NCBI GenBank assembly: GCA_045659025.1
Contig: JAZOWA010000062.1
Location: 1 to 41,062 of the forward strand
DNA from: SIG455 sp045659025
Lineage (GTDB): Bacteria; Bacillota; Clostridia; UMGS1810
Reading direction: 5' to 3'
DNA length: 41,062 nucleotides
In this document: piece after piece, positions 17,454 to 25,278 of the stretch
Layout of the letters: each line of letters opens with the position of its first letter
How positions within the stretch are numbered: position 1 is the first letter of the stretch
Notes under the pieces: model-generated
Seen by the model: only the letters and a program-made list of their open reading frames with translations
What the model was told of the DNA's origin: nothing
Database searches by the model: none
Position numbers and translations under genes: made by a program

Positions 17454-17627
17454 ATGAAGATTTTGGCGTTGTGCCTTTTGGCAATTGGTGCGATTGTTGC
17501 TTATGGCTCTAACCTTATCCTCAGCAAATTCTATCATAAGGAGTTTGGTGAGAAGGAGACGGCCATAGTTAAGACCGTAGGACTTTTGATTGCTTTAGTC
17601 GGAGCAATTATTATATTTGTTATTTAA
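17454..17627 (+). CDS. Small two-helix membrane protein of unknown function (57 residues)
   Basis: An open frame from ATG 17454 to TAA 17625-17627, preceded by AGGAGA (17441-17446) and lying exactly in the gap between pfkA and valS. The product has two hydrophobic segments, about residues 3-23 (ILALCLLAIGAIVAYGSNLI) and 40-57 (VKTVGLLIALVGAIIIFVI), joined by a charged loop SKFYHKEFGEKETAIVK. I do not recognise a named family. Good ribosome binding site, clean fit between neighbours and a classic helix-loop-helix membrane layout make it a likely real gene that many callers would miss. Role unknown; co-transcription with pfkA and valS is likely. Confidence 0.75.
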   Translation: MKILALCLLAIGAIVAYGSNLILSKFYHKEFGEKETAIVKTVGLLIALVGAIIIFVI

Positions 17628-17656
17628 CCCAACGGGTAGTAAGGAGACAGAAGAAA

Positions 17657-20305
17657 ATGTGTAATACAAGCGGTAAGAGAGAACTTGCTAAGAATTACAA
17701 CCCTGCAGAGGCAGAGGATCGTATTTATAATAACTGGGTTGAGAAAGGATACTTCAAGCCGTCTGATGATAAGACCAAGAAGCCTTTCACAATCGTAATT
17801 CCCCCTCCCAATGTTACGGGTCAGCTTCACATGGGACATGCCCTTGATGAGACTATTCAGGACATCCTCATCCGTTATAAACGTATGGCAGGCTTCAATG
17901 CATTGTGGGTACCCGGTACCGACCATGCAGGTATTGCCACTCAGATTAAGGTAGAGGAGAATCTCCGCAAGGAAGAGGGTATCACCCGTTATGACCTTGG
18001 CAGAGAGAAGTTCCTTGAGAGGGTATGGGATTGGAAGAAGCAGTATGGGGATAGAATCGTAACCCAGCTTAAGAAACTCGGTACTTCCTGCGACTGGTCA
18101 AGGGAACGCTTCACTATGGACGAAGGTTGCTCCAAGGCAGTTAAAGAAGTATTCGTTAACCTTTATGAAAAAGGTCTTATATATCAGGGTAGCCGTATTA
18201 TCAACTGGTGCCCTAACTGTACCACAGCTCTTTCCGATGCAGAGGTAGAGTATGCAGAGCAGGGTGGACACTTCTGGCACATAAAGTACCCCATCAAGGA
18301 TAGTGACGGTTACTTAACCATTGCCACCACTCGTCCCGAGACACTCCTCGGCGATACTGCGGTTGCTGTTCATCCCGAGGATGAGCGTTACACCGATTTG
18401 GTGGGCAAGATGCTCATACTCCCCTTGGTAGGCAGAGAGATTCCCATCATTGCCGATGAATATGTTGATAAAGAATTCGGTACCGGTGCGGTTAAGATTA
18501 CCCCTGCTCATGACCCCAACGACTTTGAGGTTGGTTTAAGACATAACCTGGAGCAGATTAAAGTACTTAATGATGATGCTACTATCAACTCTTACGGTGG
18601 CAAGTACGAAGGTATGGACCGATACGAAGCACGTAAGGCAATGGTAGAAGACCTTGAGAAAGAGGGTTACCTCATCAAGGTTGAACCCCATACACATAAT
18701 GTAGGACAGTGCTACCGTTGCGGTACTACAGTTGAGCCCATCACCAGTAAGCAGTGGTTCGTTAAGATGCAGCCTCTCGCCGAGAAGGCAATCGAGGTTG
18801 TTAAGGATAGAACAGTAGAGTTCGTTCCCGACAGATTCTCTAAGACATATCTTAACTGGATGGAGAATGTTCACGATTGGTGTATTTCCCGTCAGCTCTG
18901 GTGGGGTCACAGAATCCCTGCATTCTATTGTGACAAGTGCGGGGAGACCACCGTTTCCAAAGATAATGTGACAGTATGTCCCAAGTGCGGCGGCGCAGTT
19001 AAGCAGGATCCCGACGTACTCGATACCTGGTTCAGTTCAGCACTCTGGCCCTTCTCCACATTGGGTTGGCCCGAAAAGACAGAAGACTTTGAATACTTCT
19101 ATCCCACAAGCGTACTTGTTACGGGTTATGATATCATCTTCTTCTGGGTAGCAAGAATGATCTTCTCTGCCCTTGAACACACAGGTAAAGAACCCTTCAA
19201 GCACGTTCTTATCCACGGTCTTGTCCGTGATAGTCAGGGTAGAAAGATGAGTAAATCCTTAGGTAACGGCGTTGATCCCCTGGAGGTTATTGACGAGTAT
19301 GGTGCCGACTCTTTGAGATTCACTCTCGCTACAGGTAACTCCCCCGGTAATGATATGCGTTACTATCAGGAGAGGGTAGAGGCAAGCAGAAACTTTGCCA
19401 ATAAGATCTGGAACGCATCCAGATTCCTTCTTATGAACCTCAATATCGATAAGGTAGAGCTTCCCTCAGCGGATAAACTTGCCCTTGAAGATAAATGGAT
19501 TCTTTCCAAGCTCAATAAACTCGTTGCAGAAGTTACCGCCAACCTTGATAAATTCGAGCTTGGTATTGCAGTTTCTAAGCTTTACGGCTTCTTCTGGGAT
19601 GACTATTGCGATTGGTATATCGAGCTTGTTAAACCCCGTCTCTATGATGGCGCAGAGGAGAGCAACAAGACCGCTCAGCAGGTACTTGCTTATGTACTTA
19701 TTAACTCCCTCAAACTTTTGCATCCCTTTATGCCCTTTATTACAGAAGAGATCTTCTCCTTCTTACCACACGGTGAGGAGAGCATCGTAATCTCTACCTG
19801 GCCTGTATGCAAAGATGAACTTATCTTTGAAGAGGACGAGAAGAGAATGGCAATCGTTATGGATGCCATCAGAGGTGTGAGAAACCTTCGCACACAGATG
19901 AACGTTCCTCCCTCAAAGAGAGCGAGAATCACTATTGTTTCCGACGATGCCTCTGTATTTGAAGGCAGTGAGAAATACTTTGAGAAACTTGCAGGTGCAA
20001 GTGAGACTATCATTGCATCAACAGCAGATGGTATAGACGAGAACGCGGTTAACACCGTTGTAGAGGGTGCCACCATCTACATTCCTCTTGATGACCTTGT
20101 AGACAGAGAGAAAGAGATAGAACGTCTTGAGAAAGAGAAGGTTACTCTCATTTCTGAGATCAAGAGAGCAGAGGGCAAACTCGGCAATCCCGGCTTCGTT
20201 GACAAAGCACCTGAGAAGGTGGTTAACGAAGAGAAGGAAAAACTCGCCAAGTATAAGGATATGCTTGATAAGGTAGAGCAGAGCCTTGCCAAGATGAAAG
20301 GATAA
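17657..20305 (+). CDS. valS: Valyl-tRNA synthetase
   Basis: Class I aminoacyl-tRNA synthetase that charges tRNA-Val and edits mischarged threonine. 882 residues, normal length. The HIGH box appears as PPNVTGQLHMGHALDE (HMGH near residue 58), the KMSKS box as GRKMSKSLGNG with the first Lys near 530. The editing domain (about 195-345) includes TTRPETLLGDTAVAVHPED. Zinc-type cysteines are in WCPNC and in CDKCG/CPKCGG. The catalytic WFSSALWPFSTLGWP motif and a C-terminal coiled-coil arm (from about 810, Lys/Glu rich) are present. ATG 17657 follows AAGGAGAC. No T-box is found in the 30 bases upstream. The end lies 6 bases before folC. Confidence 0.96.
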   Translation: MCNTSGKRELAKNYNPAEAEDRIYNNWVEKGYFKPSDDKTKKPFTIVIPPPNVTGQLHMGHALDETIQDILIRYKRMAGFNALWVPGTDHAGIATQIKVEENLRKEEGITRYDLGREKFLERVWDWKKQYGDRIVTQLKKLGTSCDWSRERFTMDEGCSKAVKEVFVNLYEKGLIYQGSRIINWCPNCTTALSDAEVEYAEQGGHFWHIKYPIKDSDGYLTIATTRPETLLGDTAVAVHPEDERYTDLVGKMLILPLVGREIPIIADEYVDKEFGTGAVKITPAHDPNDFEVGLRHNLEQIKVLNDDATINSYGGKYEGMDRYEARKAMVEDLEKEGYLIKVEPHTHNVGQCYRCGTTVEPITSKQWFVKMQPLAEKAIEVVKDRTVEFVPDRFSKTYLNWMENVHDWCISRQLWWGHRIPAFYCDKCGETTVSKDNVTVCPKCGGAVKQDPDVLDTWFSSALWPFSTLGWPEKTEDFEYFYPTSVLVTGYDIIFFWVARMIFSALEHTGKEPFKHVLIHGLVRDSQGRKMSKSLGNGVDPLEVIDEYGADSLRFTLATGNSPGNDMRYYQERVEASRNFANKIWNASRFLLMNLNIDKVELPSADKLALEDKWILSKLNKLVAEVTANLDKFELGIAVSKLYGFFWDDYCDWYIELVKPRLYDGAEESNKTAQQVLAYVLINSLKLLHPFMPFITEEIFSFLPHGEESIVISTWPVCKDELIFEEDEKRMAIVMDAIRGVRNLRTQMNVPPSKRARITIVSDDASVFEGSEKYFEKLAGASETIIASTADGIDENAVNTVVEGATIYIPLDDLVDREKEIERLEKEKVTLISEIKRAEGKLGNPGFVDKAPEKVVNEEKEKLAKYKDMLDKVEQSLAKMKG

Positions 20306-20311
20306 TTTCCG

Positions 20312-21589
20312 ATGAATGCTGTGGACTATATCCATTCATTGAGGACTTTCGGCAGGAAAGCGGGTCTTGATAATATCACCCGACTTTTGGACAGATTGGA
20401 TAATCCGCAAGATGGCATAAATTTTGTTCATATTGCGGGTACCAATGGTAAGGGTTCGGTTTCCTCAATGATAAACAGTATTTTTGTTGAATGTTACGAA
20501 AGGGTGGGGTTATTTACCTCACCTTTTCTTGAATACTTCAATGAACGTATCTGTGTAAATAATACCCCTATATCAGATAGTGATCTTGACCGCCTAACTG
20601 CAAGGGTAAAGACGGAGATAGAACATCTTGCAGACGAGGGGATAATGTGTACTGTGTTTGATGCTATATGCGCTGTTGCCTTTCTGTATTTCAGGCAGAT
20701 GCAATGCGACATAGTCGTCCTAGAGGTGGGACTCGGCGGTAGATTTGATGCTACCAATATAATTAAATCCCCCCTCTGCTCCGTGATATGTGCCATAGGC
20801 CTTGACCACACCCAGTATCTTGGTGATACCATATCCGAGGTAGCTTTTGAAAAGTGTGGTATAATTAAGCCTGATTGCCCCGTGGTGTCATATCCTCTGC
20901 AAACAGAGGATGCCTTAAGGGTGATAGAGGAGGCCTGCGTATCCCGCAATTGCGATTTAATTGTTCCCGATATAGCTTCCCTCACCATCACACAAAGCGA
21001 TATTTGCGGCAATAAATTCATATACAAAGGCACCGAGTATAGCGTTCCCCTTGTGGGCACATATCAGGTGTATAATGCTCTTTGTGCCGTAGAGGTTGCC
21101 ACACGTATTGGTGTTGATGAATCTCATGTCAAAAGCGGTCTTTCAAAGGCAAAATGGAAATGCCGATTTGAAGTTTTTGAAATTGACGGCAAGACGGTGG
21201 TTTTGGACGGTGCTCATAACCCCCACGGACTCACCGCTTTCTTCGCCAGCGTCTCCGAGTTCTTTGCAGATAAGAAACTCCATATAGTATTCGGTATGGT
21301 TAACGATAAGGATATCGTAAATTCCTGCTCCGCCTTGCCTGATGCTAAATGCGATATCACGGTGACATCCGTTCCTTCTGTGAGGGGAGATAACCCTTAC
21401 GAGGTATATGAACGGGTGAGGGATTCAAAACCCAATGGAAAAGTCACATATACAGAAGACAATACCAAGGCAATCCTTGACGCTGTCAGAGGCGAGGGCG
21501 AGGTAATATGTATTGTCGGCTCATTGTATATGGTGGGTGCAGTAAGAAGCCTTGTCGAAACCTTGTCACAATCCGACAAAACTATATAA
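20312..21589 (+). CDS. folC: Folylpolyglutamate synthase / dihydrofolate synthase
   Basis: Mur-ligase-type ATP-dependent enzyme that joins glutamate to dihydropteroate or adds further glutamates to folates. 425 residues. P-loop HIAGTNGKGSVSSMI is at about 36-50; VLEVGLGGRFDATN follows, then GLDHTQYLGDT with the catalytic histidine region, FEKCGIIKP (the carbamylated-lysine area) and VLDGAHNPHGL in the C-terminal domain. ATG 20312 uses an AAAGGA that overlaps the valS stop, so translation is probably coupled. The valS-folC order is standard in Firmicutes. Whether it has one or both activities cannot be told from sequence. Confidence 0.94.
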   Translation: MNAVDYIHSLRTFGRKAGLDNITRLLDRLDNPQDGINFVHIAGTNGKGSVSSMINSIFVECYERVGLFTSPFLEYFNERICVNNTPISDSDLDRLTARVKTEIEHLADEGIMCTVFDAICAVAFLYFRQMQCDIVVLEVGLGGRFDATNIIKSPLCSVICAIGLDHTQYLGDTISEVAFEKCGIIKPDCPVVSYPLQTEDALRVIEEACVSRNCDLIVPDIASLTITQSDICGNKFIYKGTEYSVPLVGTYQVYNALCAVEVATRIGVDESHVKSGLSKAKWKCRFEVFEIDGKTVVLDGAHNPHGLTAFFASVSEFFADKKLHIVFGMVNDKDIVNSCSALPDAKCDITVTSVPSVRGDNPYEVYERVRDSKPNGKVTYTEDNTKAILDAVRGEGEVICIVGSLYMVGAVRSLVETLSQSDKTI

Positions 21590-21597
21590 ATTATTCA

Positions 21598-21626
21598 AAA
21601 GGAAAAATCAATAATGCAACGAATAT
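21598..21626 (+). promoter_or_regulatory. Sigma-H-type promoter of the spoIIA operon
   Basis: AAAGGAAAA (21598-21606), 11 bases, then AACGAATAT (21618-21626). This fits the sigma-H consensus RnAGGAwww-N11/12-RnnGAATww at every defined position. The spoIIA operon is known to be sigma-H (and Spo0A) driven in Bacillus. It lies between folC and the spoIIAA start. Confidence 0.78.
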
Positions 21627-21661
21627 TCCATATATTACCATTTTATTGGGAGGGATATTCG

Positions 21662-21994
21662 TTGCATTTTAATTTTGTTACTAAAAAGAACACCCTTTAT
21701 GTAAAAATCGTCGGTGAACTGGACCACCACGGAGCCGAGGAGATAAGGGACAAGCTAGACAGTAAAATCATCACCGAGGGCATATGCAATCTGGTGTTTG
21801 ATTTTAGTGGACTTACACTTATGGATAGTTCGGGAATAGGTGTTATTATCGGCAGATATAAGCTCATCCGAAGTCTTGGTGGTGAAGTAAAAATAGTGTC
21901 TGGGTCCAAGAGTGTGGACAAGCTTTTGCAGATGTCTGCCATAGGGGATATAATCCCCATAACAGACCAAATCGAAGAAGAAAATATCATATAG
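21662..21994 (+). CDS. spoIIAA: Anti-sigma F factor antagonist SpoIIAA
   Basis: STAS-domain anti-anti-sigma factor. When unphosphorylated it binds SpoIIAB and frees sigma F in the forespore. 110 residues from the TTG at 21662, seven bases after GGGAGGG (21648-21654); an in-frame ATG at 21614 falls inside the sigma-H promoter and cannot be the start. The phosphorylation motif LMDSSGIGVIIGRYK is intact, with the target serine expected to be Ser57, the second of the pair. First gene of spoIIAA-spoIIAB-sigF, 14 bases from the next start. Identity is firm from motif and operon. Confidence 0.95.
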   Translation: MHFNFVTKKNTLYVKIVGELDHHGAEEIRDKLDSKIITEGICNLVFDFSGLTLMDSSGIGVIIGRYKLIRSLGGEVKIVSGSKSVDKLLQMSAIGDIIPITDQIEEENII

Positions 21995-22008
21995 GAGGCA
22001 GATACATA

Positions 22009-22440
22009 ATGGAGATTAAAAACCGTGCTACGTTTACTTTTTTGAGCAAATCCGAGAACGAGGGCTTTGCCAGGATGTGCGTATCAGCACTTTTAATGCA
22101 GGCAGATCCTACTATTGAGGAGATGGCGGATGTGAAGACGGCGGTGTCAGAGGCAGTGACCAACGCCATAGTCCACGGCTACGGCCACAGTAACGGCGAG
22201 ATATTTATGGAATGCATTTTAGAGGATAAGCTTATTACGATTATCATCAAAGATAACGGAAAGGGTATAGAAGACGTGGAAAAAGCGAGAGAACCCCTTT
22301 ATACCACCAATCCCGAAATGGAGCGTTCGGGAATGGGTTTTACCGTTATGGAGACCTTTATGGACTCGCTGGATGTAAGTTCTATAGTAGGGGTGGGCAC
22401 TAAAATCATTATGAAGAAGCGTATTGGCTCCCGACTTTGA
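22009..22440 (+). CDS. spoIIAB: Anti-sigma F factor / serine kinase SpoIIAB
   Basis: GHKL-type protein kinase that binds and blocks sigma F and phosphorylates SpoIIAA. 143 residues, normal length. The N box is VSEAVTNAIVHGYGH, the G1 box IIIKDNGKGIEDVE, and the G2 area ERSGMGFTVMETFMDS. ATG 22009 follows AGGAGGC. The end overlaps nothing but lies 13 bases before the sigF start, whose ribosome binding site overlaps the spoIIAB stop. The pair with spoIIAA and sigF is the standard compartment-specific sporulation switch. Confidence 0.96.
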   Translation: MEIKNRATFTFLSKSENEGFARMCVSALLMQADPTIEEMADVKTAVSEAVTNAIVHGYGHSNGEIFMECILEDKLITIIIKDNGKGIEDVEKAREPLYTTNPEMERSGMGFTVMETFMDSLDVSSIVGVGTKIIMKKRIGSRL

Positions 22441-22453
22441 TAGTGGTGATGAT

Positions 22454-23179
22454 ATGTCAATGACCACCGCAGAACTTCTTACAAAAGCACGACAGGGCGA
22501 CTGTGATGCCAGGAGAACGGTAATAGAGGATAATCTGTCATTGGTACGTTCTGTGGCATATAAGTTTTCAGGCAGAGGCTATGAGGCGGAGGACTTGTTT
22601 CAGATAGGATGTATCGGAATGGTTAAGGCGGTAGATAAATTTGATGCGTCCTATAATGTGCAGTTTTCCACCTATGCAGTACCTCTTATAATGGGTGAGA
22701 TAAAGAGGTTTTTAAGAGATGATGGTATCATCAAGGTTTCCCGAAGTCTCAAGGAACTCTCGTATAGGGCATTTGCAATCAAAGAAAGCGCAGAGAAGGA
22801 GTTGGGACGGCTTGTTACGGTTTCAGAGATAGCAGAACGGCTCGGAGAGACACCCGAGAAGATTTTAATGGCTATGGAATCAACCTTGCCCCCCGAATCC
22901 ATATATAAGCAGATTTGTGAAGGGGATAGTGGTGATATCTGCCTGGCAGACCGCCTTGCCGACGAGCAAACGGATGAGGATACTATGATAGACGCCATCA
23001 CCCTTACTCAACACCTTGATGAACTCTGCCCACGGGATAGGAAGCTGATTTTGTTAAGATATTTCAAAGGCAAAACCCAACGGGAAATATCTGCTATCCT
23101 CGGCATATCTCAGGTTCAGGTTTCCCGCTTGGAGAAAAGGATTTTAGACACCCTCCGCATTAAACTCAAAGGGGCATAA
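22454..23179 (+). CDS. sigF: RNA polymerase sporulation sigma factor F
   Basis: First forespore-specific sigma factor. 241 residues from ATG 22454, with GTGGTGA just upstream; a longer TTG frame overlaps spoIIAB and lacks a ribosome binding site. Region 2 includes NLSLVRSVAYKFSGRGYEAE and DLFQIGCIGMVKAVDKFD; region 3 follows KELSYRAFAIKESAEKELGR; region 4.2 has the helix-turn-helix KTQREISAILGISQVQVSRL. Sigma F and G are similar, but third position in the spoIIA operon settles it. The gene ends in a bidirectional terminator shared with the SASP gene, whose transcription in Bacillus depends on the later forespore factor. Confidence 0.94.
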   Translation: MSMTTAELLTKARQGDCDARRTVIEDNLSLVRSVAYKFSGRGYEAEDLFQIGCIGMVKAVDKFDASYNVQFSTYAVPLIMGEIKRFLRDDGIIKVSRSLKELSYRAFAIKESAEKELGRLVTVSEIAERLGETPEKILMAMESTLPPESIYKQICEGDSGDICLADRLADEQTDEDTMIDAITLTQHLDELCPRDRKLILLRYFKGKTQREISAILGISQVQVSRLEKRILDTLRIKLKGA

Positions 23180-23214
23180 AAAGAGGCATAACGACCAACT
23201 CGTTATGCCTCTTT
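23178..23214. terminator. Bidirectional terminator between sigF and the SASP gene
   Basis: A 14-bp perfect stem AAAGAGGCATAACG (23180-23193) with CGTTATGCCTCTTT (23201-23214) and a 7-base loop. On the minus strand the stem is followed by more T's (CTCTTTTTA), so it should work best for the SASP transcript. Confidence 0.8.
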
Positions 23215-23224
23215 CCGCGATTTC

Positions 23225-23407
23225 TTATTTACCGCTCATATTGCTTTCGTATCTCTCAATCATCTTCTTAACCATCATACCGCCTACGCTACCGTTTTCT
23301 TTAGCGGTAAGGTCGCCATTGTAACCATTTTTGAGATTAACACCAAGCTCGGAAGCAACTTCGTATTTGAACTTGTCCATCGCCTGTTTGTTTGCTTTGT
23401 TCATCAT
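23225..23407 (-). CDS. Small acid-soluble spore protein, alpha/beta type
   Basis: Coats and protects DNA in the dormant spore and is degraded by the GPR protease on germination. 60 residues. The GPR site appears as EVASELGV and the second conserved block as NGSVGGMMVKKMIERYE. AGGTGA lies upstream of tandem ATG codons (23407 and 23404); either may be used. It is convergent with sigF and divergent from recA. I could not find a convincing sigma-G promoter at the expected spacing. It is one of probably several copies in the genome, so no symbol is given. Confidence 0.93.
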   Translation of the reverse strand: MMNKANKQAMDKFKYEVASELGVNLKNGYNGDLTAKENGSVGGMMVKKMIERYESNMSGK

Positions 23408-23529
23408 TTCTTTTCACCTCGCTTTTCAAGGGCGTTACAACATTAATTTGCTTTTTTTCACCTTAAAATACACATGCAATTTATGGTGACAAAAGATAAA
23501 AAATCAACAAACAAAACAAATTAAATTTA

Positions 23530-23558
23530 TTGCATTTTTGCAGGAAATATGATAGAAT
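23530..23558 (+). promoter_or_regulatory. Promoter of recA
   Basis: TTGCAT (23530-23535), 17-base spacer, TAGAAT (23553-23558), 31 bases before the recA ATG. No CGAAC-N4-GTTCG-like LexA box of the Bacillus kind is visible around it. Confidence 0.7.
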
Positions 23559-23589
23559 AAATACAACAAAAGATTATGAGGTGATATTT

Positions 23590-24675
23590 ATGGCCAAAGA
23601 TATCAGAAAGGTTGACGCTGCAGGCAGCGGAGACAAAGCGGCAGCCCTTGCTGCAGCAATAGGACAGATAGAGAAAACCTATGGCGAGAATGCCATTATG
23701 CGCCTTGGTGATGCACGATATAAGAAGGTGGATGTTATCTCCACCGGTTCTATCAGTCTTGACCTTGCCCTTGGTATAGGCGGACTTCCCAGAGGCAGAA
23801 TCATTGAGATTTACGGTCCTGAATCTTCAGGTAAGACTACCGTGTGTCTCCACGTAATTGCCGAAGCGCAGAAGCTTGGTGGTGAGGTTGCGTTTATTGA
23901 CGCAGAGCACGCTCTTGACCCCATCTATGCAAAGAAACTGGGTGTAGATATTGATAAACTTCTTCTTGCACAGCCCGATAGCGGTGAGCAGGCCCTTGAG
24001 ATACTTGAGGCTCTTGCACGAAGCGGAGCTCTTGATGTAATTATTGTTGACTCCGTTGCAGCCCTCGTTCCCAAGGCAGAGATTGCAGGTGAGATGGGTG
24101 ATTCTCACGTGGGTGCGCATGCCCGTCTTATGAGTCAGGCACTTCGTAAACTCACCAGTGTAATCAGCCGTTCCAATGCGGTTGTAATATTCATCAACCA
24201 GATCCGTGAGAAGGTAGGCGTTATTTACGGTAGTCCCGAGGTTACCACAGGCGGTCGTGCTCTCAAATTCTTCTCCTCAGTACGTATCGACGTTCGTAAA
24301 GGTGAGGCAATCAAAGAGGGCGCCAACCTTATCGGTAACAGAACCAAGGCAAAGGTTGTAAAGAACAAGATGGCTCCTCCTTTTATGGTGGCGGAGTTTG
24401 ATATGATATTCGGTCAGGGCATTTCCAAGGCAGGCGATATCCTTGATGTGGCTACCGAGTACGATATTATCAAAAAGAGTGGCGCCTGGTACTCTTATAA
24501 AGGTGAGCGAATCGGCCAGGGCAGAGAGAAAGCTAAGGAATACCTTGTAGAGAATCCTGCCGATATGGAAGAGATCCGTTCAAAGATTATGGAGATAGTT
24601 GAGGCAAAGCGTATGGGCGAATTTTCCGATGCCGTAGCTTCAGCGGATGACAGTGCGTTTGATGAAAATAACTGA
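23590..24675 (+). CDS. recA: Recombinase A
   Basis: ATP-dependent strand exchange and co-protease for the SOS response. 361 residues from ATG 23590, five bases after GAGGTGA; the open frame continues upstream over the promoter. Walker A is GPESSGKTT; the L2 region has the invariant FINQIREKVGVIYGSPEVTT and GGRALKFFSSVRIDVRK. The C-terminal tail is acidic and ends DDSAFDENN. The recX start overlaps the last codons. First gene of a likely recA-recX-rimO-pgsA-transporter operon. Confidence 0.97.
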   Translation: MAKDIRKVDAAGSGDKAAALAAAIGQIEKTYGENAIMRLGDARYKKVDVISTGSISLDLALGIGGLPRGRIIEIYGPESSGKTTVCLHVIAEAQKLGGEVAFIDAEHALDPIYAKKLGVDIDKLLLAQPDSGEQALEILEALARSGALDVIIVDSVAALVPKAEIAGEMGDSHVGAHARLMSQALRKLTSVISRSNAVVIFINQIREKVGVIYGSPEVTTGGRALKFFSSVRIDVRKGEAIKEGANLIGNRTKAKVVKNKMAPPFMVAEFDMIFGQGISKAGDILDVATEYDIIKKSGAWYSYKGERIGQGREKAKEYLVENPADMEEIRSKIMEIVEAKRMGEFSDAVASADDSAFDENN

Positions 24676-25276
24676 TATCACCCCCCAGGTTAAGAATAAG
24701 AATCGCGTTTCCGTGTACGCCGATGGAGAATATTGCTTTTCCTTAGATGGTGCAGATGCTTTGCGATTAGGAGTTAAAATCGGTGCAGAGATATCTGAAG
24801 AGGATATGAAGATTTATAATCTTGAGTCCAATCTGTCCAAAGCCAAGGAGAAGGCGTTTGACATCGTCACCCGTAAAGCCGTTACCGAGAAGGAACTCCG
24901 TGATAAACTTTCCGATAAAGGCTATGATGCTACAATTTGCGATATAGTGATTGAGACGATGAAGGAGTATAACTACATAAACGATTTTGATTACTGTGAA
25001 CGCTTTTTGGAATATGCCGTATCAAAGGGTTGGGGCAGGAGCAAGATGGCTTTTGAGCTCAGGCGTCGTGGTGTGGAGGATTCTATTGCCACAGAGGTCA
25101 TGTCGGGATTTGATGATGATCCGGCGAAACGTATAGGGGATATTATAGACACTAAATTTGCCGAGGTGGATTTTGCAGATTTCAAGCAGAAGCAGAAGGT
25201 GATTCGTTTTTTTGCTTCAAGGGGTTTTGATTTTGATAGTATAAACACTGCAATATCCATCAGGGACAGGAGATAA
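24662..25276 (+). CDS. recX: Regulatory protein RecX
   Basis: Modulator that binds RecA filaments. 204 residues from the ATG at 24662, which overlaps recA by 14 bases; ATG 24647 is an alternative five codons upstream and neither has a strong ribosome binding site, which fits coupling to recA. The protein shows the family's three-helix repeats with VTRKAVTEKELRDKLSDKGY, KGWGRSKMAFELRRRGV and QKQKVIRFFASRGFDFDSI. A longer N-terminal beta part (KNRVSVYADGEYCFSL) is usual for Firmicute RecX. Context next to recA makes the call firm. Confidence 0.92.
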   Translation: MKITDITPQVKNKNRVSVYADGEYCFSLDGADALRLGVKIGAEISEEDMKIYNLESNLSKAKEKAFDIVTRKAVTEKELRDKLSDKGYDATICDIVIETMKEYNYINDFDYCERFLEYAVSKGWGRSKMAFELRRRGVEDSIATEVMSGFDDDPAKRIGDIIDTKFAEVDFADFKQKQKVIRFFASRGFDFDSINTAISIRDRR

Positions 25277-25278
25277 CA

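Noticed and set aside
21614..21661. Upstream ATG start for spoIIAA
   Set aside because: It falls inside the sigma-H promoter and has no ribosome binding site.
23408..23529. Sigma-G promoter for the SASP gene
   Set aside because: GCATG and CAAATTA elements are present on the minus strand but the spacing (22 bases) is outside the usual range.
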